A stretch of DNA of 64,000 nt from Bacteroidales bacterium. Its GTDB lineage: Bacteria; Bacteroidota; Bacteroidia; Bacteroidales; UBA932. Location: assembly GCA_017549505.1 (NCBI GenBank), contig JAFYUS010000056.1, forward strand, positions 17,657 through 81,656, in the 5' to 3' direction. This document shows positions 26,432-39,300 of this stretch, one piece after another. A model generated the notes under the pieces. The model had not been told where the DNA came from, did not search any database, and saw only the letters and a program-made list of their open reading frames with translations. Numbering within the stretch: position 1 is the first letter of the stretch; each line of letters begins with the position of its first letter. Made by a program: the position numbers and the translations under genes.

Positions 26432-28759
26432 ATGAATATCGTAAAAAAGACAATCGAATTATCCGACGGTAGGGTAATTGAAATCGAAACCGGTAAGCTT
26501 GCAAAGCAGGCTGACGGTTCTGTAGTCGTTAAGATGGGTGGCACAATGCTCCTCGCGACTGTTACATGCGCAAAAGACGCAAAGGAGGACGTTGACTTCA
26601 TGCCTCTCCAGGTAGACTACAAGGAGAAATATGCTTCTGCAGGCCGCTTCCCAGGCGGATTCATGAAGCGTGAGGGTAAGGCTTCAGACTATGAGATCCT
26701 TATCGCACGTCTCGTGGATAGAGCGCTTCGTCCGCTTTTCCCAGAAGATTTCCACGCAGAAGTTTTCGTAAACGTAAACCTCATCTCGGCAGAGAAGGAC
26801 ATCCAGCCGGATGCACTCGCTGGTCTCGCAGCTTCATCAGCACTCGCAGTCAGCGACATTCCTTTTGAAGGACCTATCTCTGAGGTACGTGTAGCACGTA
26901 TCGGAGGCGAGCTCAAGATCAACCCTAACTTCAGCGAGATGGCTGATGCAGACATCGACCTGATCGTTGCCGCTACTTATGACAACATCATGATGGTGGA
27001 GGGTGAGATGAACGAGGTAAGCGAGCACGACATGCTCGAGGCAATCAAGTTCGCTCACGAGGAGATCAAGAAGCACTGCAAGGTTCAGATGGAGCTCATG
27101 GAGGCTGTAGGCAAGACCGAGAAGAGAACTTACTGCCACGAGGAGAACGACGAGGAACTCCGCAAGGCTATCCAGGAGTTCTGCTATGACAGATGCTACG
27201 CCATCGCGAAGTCAGGTTCTGCAAAGCACGAGCGTTCAGACGCTTTCGAGGCACTCAAGGAGGAGTTCTACGCAACACTTCCGGAGGAGGAGCAGGAAGA
27301 GAAGCACATGATGATCGAAAGATACTACCATGCAGTAGAGAAGGCTGCCATGAGAAACATGATCCTCGACGAGGGCATCCGTCTCGACGGCCGTAACACT
27401 ACTACAGTGCGTCCTATCTGGTGTGAGACCGACTACCTTCCATGCGCACACGGTTCAGCTATCTTCACCCGTGGTGAGACTCAGTCACTCTCGACTGTAA
27501 CCCTCGGAACAAAGCTCGACATGAAGGAGCGTGACGAGGTGCTCATCCAGGACACAGACCAGTTCGTACTCCACTATAACTTCCCTCCATTCTCAACTGG
27601 CGAGGCTCGTCCGCAGCGTGGTGTAGGCCGTCGTGAGATCGGACACGGAAACCTTGCATACCGTGCTCTCAAGCCGATGATCCCTATGGCTCCGGAGAAT
27701 CCATACGCAGTACGCGTAGTTTCAGATATCCTCGAGTCTAACGGTTCATCATCAATGGCTACCGTATGTGCAGGCTGCCTTGCACTCATGGATGCAGGTG
27801 TGAAGATCAAGAAGCCTGTTGCAGGTGTTGCGATGGGTCTTATCACAGACAAGGACAATCCTAACGAGCGTTACGCTATCCTTACCGACATCCTCGGTGA
27901 CGAGGACCACCTCGGAGACATGGACTTCAAGGTTACAGGTACAAAGGATGGTATCACTGCTACCCAGATGGACATCAAGGTGGACGGTCTTTCATATGAC
28001 GTTCTCGAGAGAGCTCTCGAGCAGGCACGTCAGGGTCGTCTCCACATCATGGGCGAGATGATGAAGACCATCAGCGAGCCACGTGCAGAGTACAAGGAGT
28101 TCGTTCCACGTATGGTTCAGATCCGTGTTGCAGGCGAGTTCATCGGCGCAATCATCGGAAAGGGCGGCGAGACAATCCAGCGTATCCAGCGCGAGACAGG
28201 TACTACAATCACAATCACTGAGGAGCAGAACAACGGCGTATCAGAGGGTGTTGTAGATATCTTCGGTCTTGACAAGGAATCTATGGACAAGGCTCTTAAC
28301 TGGATCAACGGCATCACAGCAGTTCCTGAAGCAGGTACAGTATACCACGGTAAGGTCGTTTCAATCCTCGAGTTCGGTGCATTCGTAGAGATTCTCCCTG
28401 GTAAGGAAGGTCTCCTCCATGTATCGGAGATCGCATGGGAGAAGACCGAGAAGGTTGAAGACGTACTCAAGGTAGGTGACGAGGTTGACGTGAAGCTCCT
28501 CGAGATCGACGAGAAGACAGGCAAGATGAGACTTTCACGCAAGGCTCTTATCGAGAAGCCTGAGGGATACGTTGAGCCTGAGCGCAAGCCGCGCGGAGAC
28601 CGCGGCCCACGTCGTGACGACCGTCAGGGAGGCCCACGCCGTGATGACCGCAGAGGCGACCGCGGCCCACGCCGCGACGACAGAGGTCCAAGAGGCCCAC
28701 GTCGTGAGCGCCCTGCAGACGCTCCTGAGCAGCAGAATAACGAACCAGAGATGTTCTAA
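26432..28759 (+). CDS. pnp: Polyribonucleotide nucleotidyltransferase (PNPase)
   Basis: 775-residue 3'-5' phosphorolytic exoribonuclease of RNA decay. Two RNase PH cores are joined by a helical domain; [20 protein letters not shown] and [18 protein letters not shown] mark the second core. A KH domain ([17 protein letters not shown], about 567) and an S1 domain ([20 protein letters not shown], about 638) follow. The last 60 residues are a low-complexity Arg/Asp/Gly tail with repeats such as RGPRRDD, likely an extra RNA- or partner-binding segment. Downstream hairpin at 28783 closes the gene. Confidence 0.97.
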   Translation: MNIVKKTIELSDGRVIEIETGKLAKQADGSVVVKMGGTMLLATVTCAKDAKEDVDFMPLQVDYKEKYASAGRFPGGFMKREGKASDYEILIARLVDRALRPLFPEDFHAEVFVNVNLISAEKDIQPDALAGLAASSALAVSDIPFEGPISEVRVARIGGELKINPNFSEMADADIDLIVAATYDNIMMVEGEMNEVSEHDMLEAIKFAHEEIKKHCKVQMELMEAVGKTEKRTYCHEENDEELRKAIQEFCYDRCYAIAKSGSAKHERSDAFEALKEEFYATLPEEEQEEKHMMIERYYHAVEKAAMRNMILDEGIRLDGRNTTTVRPIWCETDYLPCAHGSAIFTRGETQSLSTVTLGTKLDMKERDEVLIQDTDQFVLHYNFPPFSTGEARPQRGVGRREIGHGNLAYRALKPMIPMAPENPYAVRVVSDILESNGSSSMATVCAGCLALMDAGVKIKKPVAGVAMGLITDKDNPNERYAILTDILGDEDHLGDMDFKVTGTKDGITATQMDIKVDGLSYDVLERALEQARQGRLHIMGEMMKTISEPRAEYKEFVPRMVQIRVAGEFIGAIIGKGGETIQRIQRETGTTITITEEQNNGVSEGVVDIFGLDKESMDKALNWINGITAVPEAGTVYHGKVVSILEFGAFVEILPGKEGLLHVSEIAWEKTEKVEDVLKVGDEVDVKLLEIDEKTGKMRLSRKALIEKPEGYVEPERKPRGDRGPRRDDRQGGPRRDDRRGDRGPRRDDRGPRGPRRERPADAPEQQNNEPEMF

Positions 28760-28782
28760 GACATTCTGGAAATAATATGGGA

Positions 28783-28820
28783 AGCAGCCGGCTGACGAAA
28801 AGTCAGTCGGCTGCTTTGTT
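28783..28820 (+). terminator. Terminator after pnp
   Basis: 14-bp stem AGCAGCCGGCTGAC / GTCAGTCGGCTGCT with one G-T wobble, 5-nt loop, then TTGTTT. Positions 28783-28796 and 28802-28815. Confidence 0.8.
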
Positions 28821-28885
28821 TATTCGCTGAAAAGGATTAACTTTAAAGATTGTTTAAGAAATTTATTAAAACTATATAAACCTAT

Positions 28886-30595
28886 ATGGAAAGAATCATC
28901 GAGTGCGTGCCTAATTTCAGCGAAGGCCGCAACATGGAAGTGATAGACGCTATCGTAGCGTCGATTGAGAAATCGGGTGGAGTTAAGGTGCTGGATGTAG
29001 ATCCGGGTGAGGCTACCAACCGCACGGTAGTAACCTTCGTCGGCAGTCCTGAGGCTGTCGTGGAAGCTGCATTCCAGGGTGTGAAGACAGCCGGAGAGCT
29101 TATCGACATGCGACATCATCATGGTGCCCACCCTCGTTCGGGAGCTACAGATGTGCTGCCGCTTATCCCTATTTCCGGTATTACACTCCAAGAATGCGCT
29201 GAACTGGCAAGAAAGCTGGCTGAGCGCATTTTCAATGAACTGGAGATTCCTTGCTACTGCTATGAGTCTGCAGCTCAGAAACCTGAGCGAAAGAACCTTG
29301 CAGTCTGCCGTGCAGGCGAATATGAGGCGCTCCCTGAAAAGATGGGAGACCCAGACCGCATGCCGGACTTCGGTCCCGGATGCTACACGGAGCGTGCAGC
29401 TCAGGCTGGTGCAACCAACGTCGGCGCCCGCGACTTCCTTATCGCAGTCAACTACAACCTCAACACGACTTCGACACGTCGTGCGAATGCGATTGCATTC
29501 GACGTGCGTGAGAAGGGACGTCCGAAGAGAGAGGGCAATCCTATCACCGGAAAGATCGTAAAGGACGAGAACGGCAAGACGGTGATGATTCCGGGTACAT
29601 TGAAGGGCTGCAAGGCTATCGGATGGTTCATCGACGAATACGGCATCGCGCAGGTTTCGATGAACATTACCGACATCAATACTACCCCGCTCCACGTTGC
29701 GTTCGACGAGGTCTGCCGCGCAGCAGCCGCTCGCGGGCTGCGCGTCACCGGCACCGAGATCGTAGGTCTCGTGCCGAAGCGTACGCTTATCGAGGCAGGA
29801 CGCCACTTCCTTGAGAAGCAGCAGCGCTCGACAGGTATTTCTGAGGAGGAGATCATGAAGATAGCTGTCAAGTCCATGGGACTTGACGACCTGAAGCCGT
29901 TCGACCCTAAGGAGAAGGTGGTCGAGTTCATGATGGAAGACCCGGCAGAGACTGCAGCACGTGAAAGACTCGTACGCATGACCTGCAAGGGCTTTGCATA
30001 TGAGACTGCATCGGAATCCCCTGCCCCAGGCGGCGGATCGATATCAGCATACATGGGCGCTCTCGGAGCTGCTCTCGGAACTATGGTTGCCAACCTTTCT
30101 TCACACAAGGCAGGTTGGGACGCACGCTGGAAGGAATTCTCTGACTGGGCAGACAAGGGTCAGGACGTGATGCGCAGGCTTCTTGCTCTCGTAGATGAAG
30201 ACACAGCTGCATTCGACAGGATCATGGCAGCCATCGGCATGCCTAAGGGTTCTGACGAAGAAAAGGCAGCGCGCGCTGCAGCGCTTGAGGCTGCCACTCT
30301 TTATGCAACTGAAGTTCCGTTGAAGACCATGAAGACAGCACTTGAGGTCTTCCCTATCGTGAAGGCCATGGCTGCAGAAGGCAATCCTGCATCAGTTTCA
30401 GACGCAGGCGTAGGAGCACTTGCAGCCCGAAGTGCCGTACTCGGAGCCCAGCTCAACGTCCGCATCAACGCTGCCGGCCTCGCTGACCGCTCGGCCGCCG
30501 ACCGTCTCTGCGCGGAAGCCGCAGAAATCGCTGCCAAGGCCATTGCAGAAGAGGCTGAAATCCTCGAAATCGTCAACTCCAAGATTGATGCGTAA
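28886..30595 (+). CDS. ftcD: Bifunctional glutamate formimidoyltransferase / formimino-THF cyclodeaminase
   Basis: 569-residue fusion that ends histidine breakdown: the N-terminal half (about 1-325) moves the formimino group from N-formimino-glutamate to THF (motifs ERIIECVPNFSEGRN, MRHHHGAHPRSGATDVLP with the catalytic His), and the C-terminal half (about 350-569) is the all-helical cyclodeaminase (ESPAPGGGSISAYMGALGAA). Products are glutamate, ammonia and 5,10-methenyl-THF. The fused form resembles the vertebrate enzyme and is common in Bacteroidales. First of four hut genes in the same direction; start ATG at 28886 begins the conserved MERIIECVPN. Confidence 0.95.
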   Translation: MERIIECVPNFSEGRNMEVIDAIVASIEKSGGVKVLDVDPGEATNRTVVTFVGSPEAVVEAAFQGVKTAGELIDMRHHHGAHPRSGATDVLPLIPISGITLQECAELARKLAERIFNELEIPCYCYESAAQKPERKNLAVCRAGEYEALPEKMGDPDRMPDFGPGCYTERAAQAGATNVGARDFLIAVNYNLNTTSTRRANAIAFDVREKGRPKREGNPITGKIVKDENGKTVMIPGTLKGCKAIGWFIDEYGIAQVSMNITDINTTPLHVAFDEVCRAAAARGLRVTGTEIVGLVPKRTLIEAGRHFLEKQQRSTGISEEEIMKIAVKSMGLDDLKPFDPKEKVVEFMMEDPAETAARERLVRMTCKGFAYETASESPAPGGGSISAYMGALGAALGTMVANLSSHKAGWDARWKEFSDWADKGQDVMRRLLALVDEDTAAFDRIMAAIGMPKGSDEEKAARAAALEAATLYATEVPLKTMKTALEVFPIVKAMAAEGNPASVSDAGVGALAARSAVLGAQLNVRINAAGLADRSAADRLCAEAAEIAAKAIAEEAEILEIVNSKIDA

Positions 30596-30698
30596 AACAT
30601 AAAGCGCTATCCATCAACTACTTACCCAAACCACGTGCTCCCCAATGGCGGCACGCAGTTTACATAAGACACTAATACACAAAGACATACAAAATACG

Positions 30699-32717
<2,019 letters not shown>

Positions 32718-32749
32718 AGATTTCTCGACTCCGCTCGAAATGACAAGAT
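32718..32749. repeat. CGTCATT-family interspersed repeat between hutU and hutH
   Basis: AGATTTCTCGACTCCGCTCG... fills nearly all of the gap; its complement reads TGTCATTTCGAGCGGAGTCG. This is one of the common intergenic repeat types of the window, related to those at 3643-3715 and 45174-45206. Confidence 0.7.
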
Positions 32750-34222
32750 ATGACACATACAATTTCAAACAAAAGACTGACCATAGAAAAGGTCAATGAA
32801 ATAATACTCAAGGGCAAGAAGCTCGAACTGAGCAAGGAATCTGAAGAGGCAATCGTAAAGTGCCGTAAGTTCCTGGACAGCAAGATGGGAGACATCGGAA
32901 GACCTGTATACGGAGTGACTACCGGTTTCGGATCTCTCTGCAACATTTCCATCCCTGCAGAGGACCTGTCACAGCTCCAGCATAACCTCGTGATGTCTCA
33001 TGCATGCGGTACAGGAGAGACAGTACGTCCCGAGATTGTCAAGCTTATGCTTCTGCTTAAGATCCAGTCGCTTTCATACGGCTATTCAGGAGTCCAGCTG
33101 GTGACAGTGCAGCGTCTTATCGACATGTTCAACAATGACGTGTTGCCTGTAGTGTACCAGCAGGGCTCGCTCGGTGCCTCCGGCGACCTCGCTCCTCTCG
33201 CCCACCTCTGCCTTCCGCTCATCGGTATGGGAGAAGTCATGTACAAGGGCGAAGTGCGTGCGTCTGCCGACGTATGGGCAGAACTCGGATGGGAGCCTAT
33301 CCGCCTTCAGTCGAAGGAGGGTCTCGCACTTCTTAACGGTACTCAGTTCATGAGTGCGCATGCAGTATGGTCGCTTATCCAGGCTGAAAGACTTTCGGAT
33401 TGGGCCGACAAGATCGGCGCGATGTCCCTCGAGGCATACGACGGCCGTATCGAGCCTTTCTTCCCTCAGGTTCATGAGGTCCGTGCACATCAGGGTCAGA
33501 TCGAGACCGCGGCACGCATCCGCGAGCTCCTCGAAGGCAGCGAGATCATAAAGCAGAAGAAGGTCCATGTACAGGATCCATATTCATTCCGCTGCATGCC
33601 TCAGGTTCACGGTGCATCCAAGGATACCATCCGCTATGTAAAGTCTGTGATAGAGATTGAAATAAACAGTGCGACAGACAACCCTACAGTATTCCCTGAC
33701 GAAGACCTCATCATCTCGGCAGGTAACTTCCACGGACAGCCTATCGCCATTCCTATGGATATGTTGACTCTTGCGCTCTCTGAGCTTTCCAACATTTCTG
33801 AGAGACGTATTTACAAGCTGATTTCAGGTCAGAGAGGACTTCCTAACTTCCTCGTTGCAAAGCCTGGTCTTAACAGCGGTTTCATGATTCCGCAGTACAC
33901 AGCTGCATCAATCGTCAGCCAGAGCAAGGGCCTCTGCATGCCTGCATCTGCTGACTCCATCCCGTCTTCACAGGGTCAGGAGGACCATGTCAGCATGGGA
34001 GCTAACGCAGCTACCAAGCTTGTACGCGTCGTAGAGAACACTGAAAGGGTACTTGCCATCGAACTGTTCAACGCAGCTCAGGCTCTCGAGTTCCGCCGCC
34101 CTCTCCGTTCGTCATGGACTATCGAGAAGATCTTCGCAGGCTACCGCAAGGTCGTTCCGTTCATCGAGGATGACCGTTACATGCATCCGCTCATCGAGAA
34201 ATCTGTGGAATTCATCAGATAA
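32750..34222 (+). CDS. hutH: Histidine ammonia-lyase
   Basis: 490-residue lyase that removes ammonia from L-histidine to give urocanate, the first step of the pathway. The self-forming MIO cofactor triad Ala143-Ser144-Gly145 is in GSLGASGDLAPLAHL; YGVTTGFGSLCN, LALLNGTQFMSA, NSATDNPTVFPDE and SSQGQEDHVSMGANA are further signatures. Start ATG at 32750 is the first in frame after the repeat between hutU and hutH. Followed by a palindromic spacer and hutI. Confidence 0.97.
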   Translation: MTHTISNKRLTIEKVNEIILKGKKLELSKESEEAIVKCRKFLDSKMGDIGRPVYGVTTGFGSLCNISIPAEDLSQLQHNLVMSHACGTGETVRPEIVKLMLLLKIQSLSYGYSGVQLVTVQRLIDMFNNDVLPVVYQQGSLGASGDLAPLAHLCLPLIGMGEVMYKGEVRASADVWAELGWEPIRLQSKEGLALLNGTQFMSAHAVWSLIQAERLSDWADKIGAMSLEAYDGRIEPFFPQVHEVRAHQGQIETAARIRELLEGSEIIKQKKVHVQDPYSFRCMPQVHGASKDTIRYVKSVIEIEINSATDNPTVFPDEDLIISAGNFHGQPIAIPMDMLTLALSELSNISERRIYKLISGQRGLPNFLVAKPGLNSGFMIPQYTAASIVSQSKGLCMPASADSIPSSQGQEDHVSMGANAATKLVRVVENTERVLAIELFNAAQALEFRRPLRSSWTIEKIFAGYRKVVPFIEDDRYMHPLIEKSVEFIR

Positions 34223-34224
34223 TT

Positions 34225-34328
34225 TTTTGTCCGGTAGCGCGATATTCCGGAGACCCCCTGCCCACTTCGTGGGCTGTCCCCCTAGCCGGGGGTGGCATGT
34301 CTCCTGCATATCACACCACCGGACAAAA
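34225..34328. repeat. 104-bp compound palindrome between hutH and hutI
   Basis: Outer arms TTTTGTCCGGT (34225-34235) and ACCGGACAAAA (34318-34328) enclose two GC-rich stems, GCCCACTTCGTGGGC and an ACCCCC/GGGGGT pair. The build is typical of interspersed repeats in Bacteroidales; it could also limit transcript flow into hutI. Confidence 0.7.
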
Positions 34329-34368
34329 CTTCAGATAAATTTCATTTAAGAACGCTGTTGCATAAGTT

Positions 34369-35607
34369 ATGAGGACTATTATATATAATATCGGGACGCT
34401 GGCGGGAATTCTGCCGGGAGATGTGAGGAAGCTTGAAGGTTCGCAGATGAACACTGTCGAGTGCATCGAGAATGCATATCTGGTCATTGAAGACGGGGTC
34501 ATCACTGAGTTTGGCAAACAGATTACCAATCAAGTCGGGAATGACGGTTGCGAATACATTGATGCACATGGTGGATTCGTGATGCCTGCGTTTTGTGACA
34601 GTCATACGCATATCGTTTATGCGGGATGTCGCGACGGTGAGTTCCGAGACAAGATAGCTGGTCTTTCATATGAGGAGATTGCTGCACGAGGAGGCGGGAT
34701 CTTGAATTCTGCGGATCTGCTGCACGAAACTTCCGAGGATGAACTTTACGAACAGTCGATGGTCCGTGTGCGTGAAATCATGGCCATGGGCACCGGAGCC
34801 GTTGAGATCAAGAGTGGATACGGACTTACTGTCGAGGATGAGCTGAAGATGCTTCGTGTCATCAAGCGCATAAAGGAGACAGCTCCTGTTGCCGTTCGTG
34901 CCAACTTCCTGGGGGCACATGCTGTCGGTCGCGCCTATAGAGGACGACAGAGCGAATATGTGGATCTTGTATGTAAGGAGATGCTTCCTCGCGTTGCAGA
35001 AGAAGGACTTGCAGACTTTGTTGACGTATTCTGCGACGAAGGATTCTTTACTGTAGAGGAAACTGACCGGATTCTTACTGAAGCTGCACGTTACGGTATC
35101 ACGCCAAAGATCCATGCAAACGAACTCGAAGTTTCGGGAGGTGTCCAGGTAGGAGTGAAGCATGGAGCGCTTTCTGTGGATCATCTTGAGAAGACTACAG
35201 ACGCAGAGATTGAAGCGTTGCGCGGAAGCTGCACGATGCCAACCATGCTGCCTGGATGCTCTTTCTTCCTGGGAATTCCTTTCGGCAACGCCAAGGGGTA
35301 TATTGAAGCGGGACTTCCTGTAGCGTTGGCTTCAGATTATAATCCGGGATCCAGCCCTAGCGGAAACATGAGGTTCGTGATGGCCCTGGGATGTATCCGC
35401 ATGCGTCTTACCCCGGAACAGTCGTTCAACGCATGTACGATCAACACCGCCTATGCAATGGGAGTCAGTGACCAGCTGGGCTCAATCACCGTAGGCAAAA
35501 AAGCAAACCTTATCATCACCAAACCGGTTCCGTCTCTGGCATTCATCCCTTACAGCCACCAGACCCCGGTCATCGAACAGGTAATCCTTAACGGCACTGC
35601 GATCTAG
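34369..35607 (+). CDS. hutI: Imidazolonepropionase
   Basis: 412-residue amidohydrolase-superfamily enzyme opening imidazolone propionate to N-formimino-L-glutamate, the substrate of FtcD. Metal and substrate motifs are PAFCDSHTHIVYAG, IKSGYGLTVEDELKMLRV, NFLGAHAV, KIHANELEVSGGVQ and ALASDYNPGSSP. Length is normal. A 20-bp hairpin terminator follows at 35652. Its base composition is a little less biased than neighbours, with no other sign of transfer. Confidence 0.96.
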   Translation: MRTIIYNIGTLAGILPGDVRKLEGSQMNTVECIENAYLVIEDGVITEFGKQITNQVGNDGCEYIDAHGGFVMPAFCDSHTHIVYAGCRDGEFRDKIAGLSYEEIAARGGGILNSADLLHETSEDELYEQSMVRVREIMAMGTGAVEIKSGYGLTVEDELKMLRVIKRIKETAPVAVRANFLGAHAVGRAYRGRQSEYVDLVCKEMLPRVAEEGLADFVDVFCDEGFFTVEETDRILTEAARYGITPKIHANELEVSGGVQVGVKHGALSVDHLEKTTDAEIEALRGSCTMPTMLPGCSFFLGIPFGNAKGYIEAGLPVALASDYNPGSSPSGNMRFVMALGCIRMRLTPEQSFNACTINTAYAMGVSDQLGSITVGKKANLIITKPVPSLAFIPYSHQTPVIEQVILNGTAI

Positions 35608-35651
35608 TCGAACTTAGTAGTGGCAGACAACTAGCTGAGCTGCAACGTTTT

Positions 35652-35694
35652 AAATGGTGATGCCTGCTGCATTTTGCAGCAGGCATCACCATTT
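35652..35694 (+). terminator. Strong terminator closing the hut genes
   Basis: 20-bp perfect stem, AAATGGTGATGCCTGCTGCA (35652-35671) with its complement at 35675-35694, 3-nt loop. The A/T flanks make it active in both directions. Confidence 0.85.
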
Positions 35695-35783
35695 AACCAA
35701 TTAAGCATCAGATGATTAGATGCCACACAAAATGGCACTCATATTGCTATCATGGCTGTCAACGGACTTAAAAACAGACAGAC

Positions 35784-36269
35784 ATGATTAAAAGTAAATT
35801 GCAGCAGGCTGTAAACGATCAGATTACAGCTGAATTATGGTCATCGAACCTTTATCTCCAGATGGCCTATTTTCTCATGAGCCAGGGATGGGACGGATTT
35901 GCGCATTGGATGAAGTGCCACTCGGATGAGGAGAGGGAACATGCAACACGAATGGCTGATTTTCTTACTGACAGAGGCGGTCAGGTAAAGCTACAGACGG
36001 TAAACCTCGTACCGGAAGGCTGGGGTTCGGTGCTGGAAATCTTCGAGCATTCGCTCAGTCAGGAGAAGATGGTCTCCAAGATGATTGACAAGATCGTGCT
36101 ACATGCCATCGAAGAGCAGGATTTCGCCACAGAGAACTTCTTCAGAAAGTTTGTGGACGAGCAAGTAGAAGAAGAAGCCCTATTCGGCAGCATCGTCGAC
36201 AAACTGAGAATGGGAGGAGACAGCGCCCTGCCTTTCATGGACGCCCAGCTTGGCAAAAGACGGGAATAA
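35784..36269 (+). CDS. ftn: Ferritin (iron storage)
   Basis: 161-residue non-haem ferritin that oxidises and stores iron in a 24-subunit shell. Ferroxidase ligands are visible: Glu in ITAELWSSNLYLQMAY, Glu/His in DEEREHATRM, Glu in AIEEQDFAT, and the VDEQVEEEALF helix. Bacteroides FtnA-like. Stand-alone gene between the hut terminator and its own terminator at 36273-36302. No clear promoter consensus was found in 35695-35783. Confidence 0.95.
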   Translation: MIKSKLQQAVNDQITAELWSSNLYLQMAYFLMSQGWDGFAHWMKCHSDEEREHATRMADFLTDRGGQVKLQTVNLVPEGWGSVLEIFEHSLSQEKMVSKMIDKIVLHAIEEQDFATENFFRKFVDEQVEEEALFGSIVDKLRMGGDSALPFMDAQLGKRRE

Positions 36270-36272
36270 AAA

Positions 36273-36302
36273 AGAGGGGATAACCTCACGGCTATCCCCT
36301 CT
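36273..36302. terminator. Terminator between ferritin and the collagen-like gene
   Basis: 10-bp arms AGAGGGGATA and TATCCCCTCT with a 10-nt loop. It lies between two convergent genes and may serve both. Confidence 0.75.
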
Positions 36303-36355
36303 AACATATTCTTTCCTGACATCAATCGAAAGAATATGATTGATGATTTACCAAA

Positions 36356-39300
36356 TTAGTTCTGGAAAGTCACTTTAACAGTAGCTGTTCTCTCACCCCA
36401 TACATACTTGAATGTTACAGGAACGCTGATTTCAAGAGCCTTAGCAAGCTGGAGATCTCCAGTATTGTTGAATGTAACAACACCGTCAGCGAATGTAACA
36501 TAAGCAGCCATTTCTGCAGGGATATTTACCTTACCCCACTCGTAGGTGATGCTGTAAACAGTCTGAGGGTCTACAGAGTACTGAACTGAATTCCAGTTAC
36601 CACCCTTGAGGATAGCATTTGCCTTAACGTCTGTCATGACGAGATAGTCGAATGCATCCACTGTGTATTCCTTAGACTCAGATACCTTGACAGCAGGAAC
36701 CTCTGCTACTGTAAGAGCATCGATAGGATCATACTTCTTGACAACATAGTCTGCATAAGTTTCAGCAAAGTTTGTAGGGATCTCGATTGTGTTTCCATTA
36801 GAGTTCACAAGGGCGATCTTAGCATCTACAGAAACTGACTCGTCAGCACCGTTGTAAGTAAGTTTGTTGTTCGCCATCACGATACCCTCGCTTTCTGCCT
36901 CAACAGAGAACTTGACATCGATACCAGCTGCTGCGAGAGCGTCTGCATCCATAAGAGTTCCCTTGTCATCATAGAGATAGAATGCCTGAAGCATATTGAT
37001 CTCGTTAACTGAGAAGCCAGAGATAGGCTCTCCGACGAACTTACCGATTACCTGTGAGTAGTATCCTTCTGCTGAATCGTATACATAGTACTCAGAGTGC
37101 TTGAATGTATACTTAGGAAGCTCGAAGTTGAGAGCCTTGGTGATCACAAACTCCTGACCATACCAAGTAGTCACCTTCATTGTGTACTCGAGACCTGTAG
37201 GGATTACGCCGTCAGTCTGGAAGTCAGTGCGGTAAGTGAAGTCAGTATGGATTTCGTTAGTCGCACCAGGAACAAGCTTGAGACCTGTTGTCCAGCCTGA
37301 ATTCTTGTCTACGATAGGAGCATATACATACTCACCTTCCTCATCCTTCTCAGCTGGCTGGATCGAAGTCTCATAAGTAAATGCGTTAGTTGCAAATACA
37401 TCCTTGAGCCACTCAGCCGCAGTCATCTCAGAAAGATCATAAGAGATAGCCTTGTAGAGGACATCAAGACTGTCGACTACATCACCCTTGAGTACAAGAT
37501 CCTTAGTATAAGTAACAGTAGAAGCAGGAAGCTCGATCTCGATAGACTCATTGCTGCGGCCTACAGTGTTTACAACGAATGTGAATACAACGTCAACATT
37601 CTCGAGAGCATAAGTAAATACAACTTCGTATGGCTCTTCAGACCATTCAGGGAATGAGAGTGCGAGAGTTGCCATCTCACCGTCAACTGTAACAGCTGCT
37701 GCAGCCTCAGGGTAATCCTTAACCATGCATGTGCCTGCCATTGCAAGAACGTCAGCTATTTCAGTATCTGCAGGGAGGTTCTCAGCTGTGAATGAATCCA
37801 CAGAGTAAGAGAATTCGCGTGTATAGAAGCCCTGGTTTGCGTCAACGCCTGCATCACTCTTGTATGACCAAGTAGCTGTCTTCTCAGGAGCAGTAACTGT
37901 TGCCTTCTCACGACCAACAGCAATGTTTGACATAACCTGGAAAGACGCATCGTACTTCTCACAGTAGATTGCATAGGCCTGAGTAGTGAATGCACCGATA
38001 TTCTCAGCCTTCACACCTTCAGCAAGTGAAATGCTTGCAAAGCCATCCTCACCGATTGTCTGAACGAAGTACTTCGCAGCCATAGGAGTTGCGCTCTGAA
38101 GAGGGAGAGCAGTCATGGTTATATCGAAATCATATCCCGCAGCTGCAAGATCTGCTGCTTTTACATAACTAGGTTCTGCACCCCACATAGACACCTTAAG
38201 AGCAGGAGTTATGTCTTTCAATGCGACTACAGATTCGTTGCTGGTATATGGAATTTCAAGGCTCTCGAAAGAGAAAGGAGCTACTTCCTTGCCCTGCTTA
38301 TTCAACACGACTACCTCAGCGATATAAGAACCATAACTCATTTCTAAAGGCAAATACTCGCTTGAACGAACGTTATTACCATCATCAAGTACCAATGCAT
38401 ATACATAGCTCTTGTTGAATTCTTCATTCATTTCCCACGTATCAGCATTCTTAAGTGGATTGAAATCATGTCCAATGACAGTAAGATTGAGCATTCCTGA
38501 AGCGTCAGCAGTTGCTTTTACAACCTCAAGCGTAGGAACTTCTTCGCCCTTAGTCTCTACACAGTCAAATGAAAGAACGCTAGGATCTGCTGCTATTGCA
38601 GCTGCACATTCTGCAGGATAAACCTTGAAACGAATTTCATAAGGAAGAGCTGTAGATCCAAGACAATTATTATTATTCTCCCAATCGTAATCCATGAAAA
38701 GTGCAAACTCCATTACTGGATTGCCATACTTGTTGATAGGAACATTCACCATGCTCTGAACGCGTGATGCAAGATCAGCGATGATAGACCAGTTGAGTAC
38801 AAGAGGCTCCTCTGTTCCCTCTACGTTATAAAGGGTAAGAGAACCATTCTCTGAATCCCAAACTGCTGTAACAACGCCCTCTACATAGATAGACTCGCCT
38901 TCGTAAGTCTCATCCTTGACGCCGTTCACATATTTTACCCAAACACCATTTTCTGGAGCATAGTAAATTGTGTCACCGTCAACGCCGTCCTTGCCGTCTT
39001 TTCCGTCAGCACCGTCCTTGCCGTCAGCGCCATCCTTGCCGTCTTTTCCGTCAACGCCGTCTTTGCCGTCAGCACCGTCTTTGCCGTCAGCACCGTCCTT
39101 GCCGTCTGTACCGTTGATACCATCTTTACCGTCCTTACCATCGGCACCCTTTGAAGGCTTACCGGTATCAACACCGTCAATGAACCAGTTACCGTTGTCA
39201 CCGATAGTAATCACTGAACCCGGCTTACCATCAGCGCCATTCTTACCGTCGGCACCATTAGCACCATCTTTACCATCAGCACCATTAGCACCATCCTTAC

